Positions 63,021 to 64,000 of a DNA stretch of 64,000 nt are shown here, piece by piece. The DNA comes from RYN-230 sp963851025 (lineage in GTDB: Bacteria; Actinomycetota; Actinomycetes; Streptosporangiales; Streptosporangiaceae), in contig CAWKOA010000012.1 of NCBI GenBank assembly GCA_963851025.1, forward strand, positions 1 through 64,000, given 5' to 3'. Position 1 is the first letter of the stretch, and every line of letters begins with the position of its first letter. A program made the position numbers and the translations under genes. The notes under the pieces were generated by a model. That model was not told where the DNA came from. It was given only the letters and a program-made list of their open reading frames with translations, and made no database searches.

Positions 63021-64000
63021 GTGCGACCCTACGCGGCCTATCTGCGTGTCTATGAGCCTCTCTCCGCGTTCAGTGACGAGGAGGGCCGGTACTGGGCGCA
63101 GTACGCGGCCTCCGCGCAGCGGCCGCGGCGGGCGGCCGCCCTGGAAGCCGAGCAGGCCGAGGCGCTGAGCAGGCTGATCGCCACGCCCCCGATCGCGGCC
63201 CCGCGGCGCGAGAGCGGCCACGCGTATGTCCGCTGGGCCGATGGCGTCACCTACATCTGCCCCTGGCAGACCCGGCTGCGGTCCTGGCTCGAGCTGGCCC
63301 GGCTGCGGTCCGCCGCCCGCCCGCTGCTGGCCACCGCGTTCGCGGCGGGCCAGGCCGACCAGGCGTTGCGTGACTTCGCCTGCTGGCAGGGCCAGGCGTC
63401 CTCGCTGCGGGTGTTCATCCAGTCCTGCACCTGGGCGGTTCCCCCCGGATGGTTCGTGCCGTTCGCCCCCGAGGAGCGGTGGCTCGTGCTGGGCGGGGCG
63501 AGCGAGGCCGACGGCGGCGGCCCGGCCACCGCGGCGGCGACCCGGACGCTGATCTACGCCACGGCCATGTCGCAGGCCCGGCGGCGGATCGCCCGGGCGC
63601 TGAACGCGCTCCGGCGCACCAGCGGCGACGCCTTAACTAGTCCGCCCGGCGCACCGGGCGGCGGGGGCGGGGGCGGGGCCGGCGAGCTGGGTGGCCGGGG
63701 CGGCGAGCCCGGCAGCCGGGGCGGGGCCAGCGAGCCCGGCAGCCGGGGCGACCTGGGCCCGTGGCAGGCGACGGTGGAGATCGCCCAGATCGGCCGGTGG
63801 CTGGAGGAGTTCCATCCCCATTCGGTCGTGGAGCTGGATTACGGCGGTCTCGTGCACCTCCTCGACGACGAGTCCCTGCGTTCTGATCAGTCGGTCGCGG
63901 AGGTATCGGCGGCTATCAGCGCGAGCCGGGAAGGCCAGCCGGATCTGGCCGGCGTGCTCTATCAGCGGCTCCGCAGCAGGTGGCAGGCACTGGAGTCACT
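63021..64000 (+). CDS. Conserved hypothetical protein, truncated at window edge
   Basis: A GTG-started frame stays open for at least 326 codons to the end of the window. It starts MRPYAAYLRVYEPLSAFSDE and contains conserved YVRWADGVTYICPWQTRLR and FIQSCTWAVPPGWFVPF. A Gly-rich repeat (GEPGSRG type) lies at about 220-245, followed by a helical region. Its divergent place beside valine dehydrogenase matches a conserved actinomycete hypothetical lying next to bldC. No catalytic motif recognised. Confidence 0.8.
   Translation, partial: MRPYAAYLRVYEPLSAFSDEEGRYWAQYAASAQRPRRAAALEAEQAEALSRLIATPPIAAPRRESGHAYVRWADGVTYICPWQTRLRSWLELARLRSAARPLLATAFAAGQADQALRDFACWQGQASSLRVFIQSCTWAVPPGWFVPFAPEERWLVLGGASEADGGGPATAAATRTLIYATAMSQARRRIARALNALRRTSGDALTSPPGAPGGGGGGGAGELGGRGGEPGSRGGASEPGSRGDLGPWQATVEIAQIGRWLEEFHPHSVVELDYGGLVHLLDDESLRSDQSVAEVSAAISASREGQPDLAGVLYQRLRSRWQALES

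Noticed and set aside
1..64000. CRISPR array, insertion sequence or prophage
   Set aside because: No regularly spaced repeats, transposase, integrase or phage structural genes were seen on either strand.

Overview
The window is high-GC actinomycete chromosome, with frequent GTG starts, GGAGG ribosome sites and ATGA/GTGA gene overlaps. The purS-purQ-purL / purF-purM block, followed by a DUF3073 gene and a leucine/valine dehydrogenase, matches the Streptomyces/Streptosporangiales neighbourhood. I cannot name a genus. There is one tRNA (Gly, anticodon CCC). I see no rRNA, CRISPR array, insertion sequence, integrase or prophage.

Layout. (1) 1-9.7 kb is mostly core: thpR, serC, a type-2 citrate synthase, pdxH (frameshifted), a DtxR/IdeR repressor overlapping a PAS-GAF-SpoIIE-HATPase phosphatase, a MerR regulator with a membrane tail, hsp20 with a HspR-like regulator, dcd and tRNA-Gly. 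(2) 9.7-18.9 kb is accessory: hicAB with an apparently leaderless promoter, a lipoprotein/TMEM175 pair, a NarL-type two-component system next to a near-identical copy of its membrane domain, a 5'-truncated reductase, a sulfotransferase and an M28 peptidase. (3) 18.9-33.5 kb: a giant single-chain biotin carboxylase/BCCP/carboxyltransferase, a sulfatase, a DUF3311/sodium-solute symporter pair, a broken MFS exporter, a solitary DNA methyltransferase, DUF1206 and a glutathione peroxidase. (4) 33.9-44 kb is cell envelope: an SDR epimerase; a three-gene overlapping operon of GT2 synthase, GH26-like lipoprotein and membrane glycosyltransferase; a DHA2 exporter; and an LCP transferase. (5) 44-53.3 kb is acyl-CoA and branched-chain metabolism: a two-domain acyl-CoA dehydrogenase, a second dehydrogenase, and E1alpha-E1beta-E2 of a 2-oxoacid dehydrogenase. 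(6) 53.4-64 kb is purine synthesis with an anti-sigma-like ATPase inserted between purS and purQ, then DUF3073, leucine/valine dehydrogenase and an edge-truncated conserved protein.

How the genes may work together. The branched-chain dehydrogenase, the acyl-CoA dehydrogenases and leucine/valine dehydrogenase could form a branched-chain amino acid catabolic set feeding acyl-CoA carboxylation. The GT2/GH26/membrane-GT operon looks like a synthase plus trimming enzyme for a surface polysaccharide and is the best candidate for an undescribed system. At least eight single-base indels interrupt otherwise well-conserved genes (a ninth is possible in a sulfatase leader). They need read-level checking before any of these genes is called dead.
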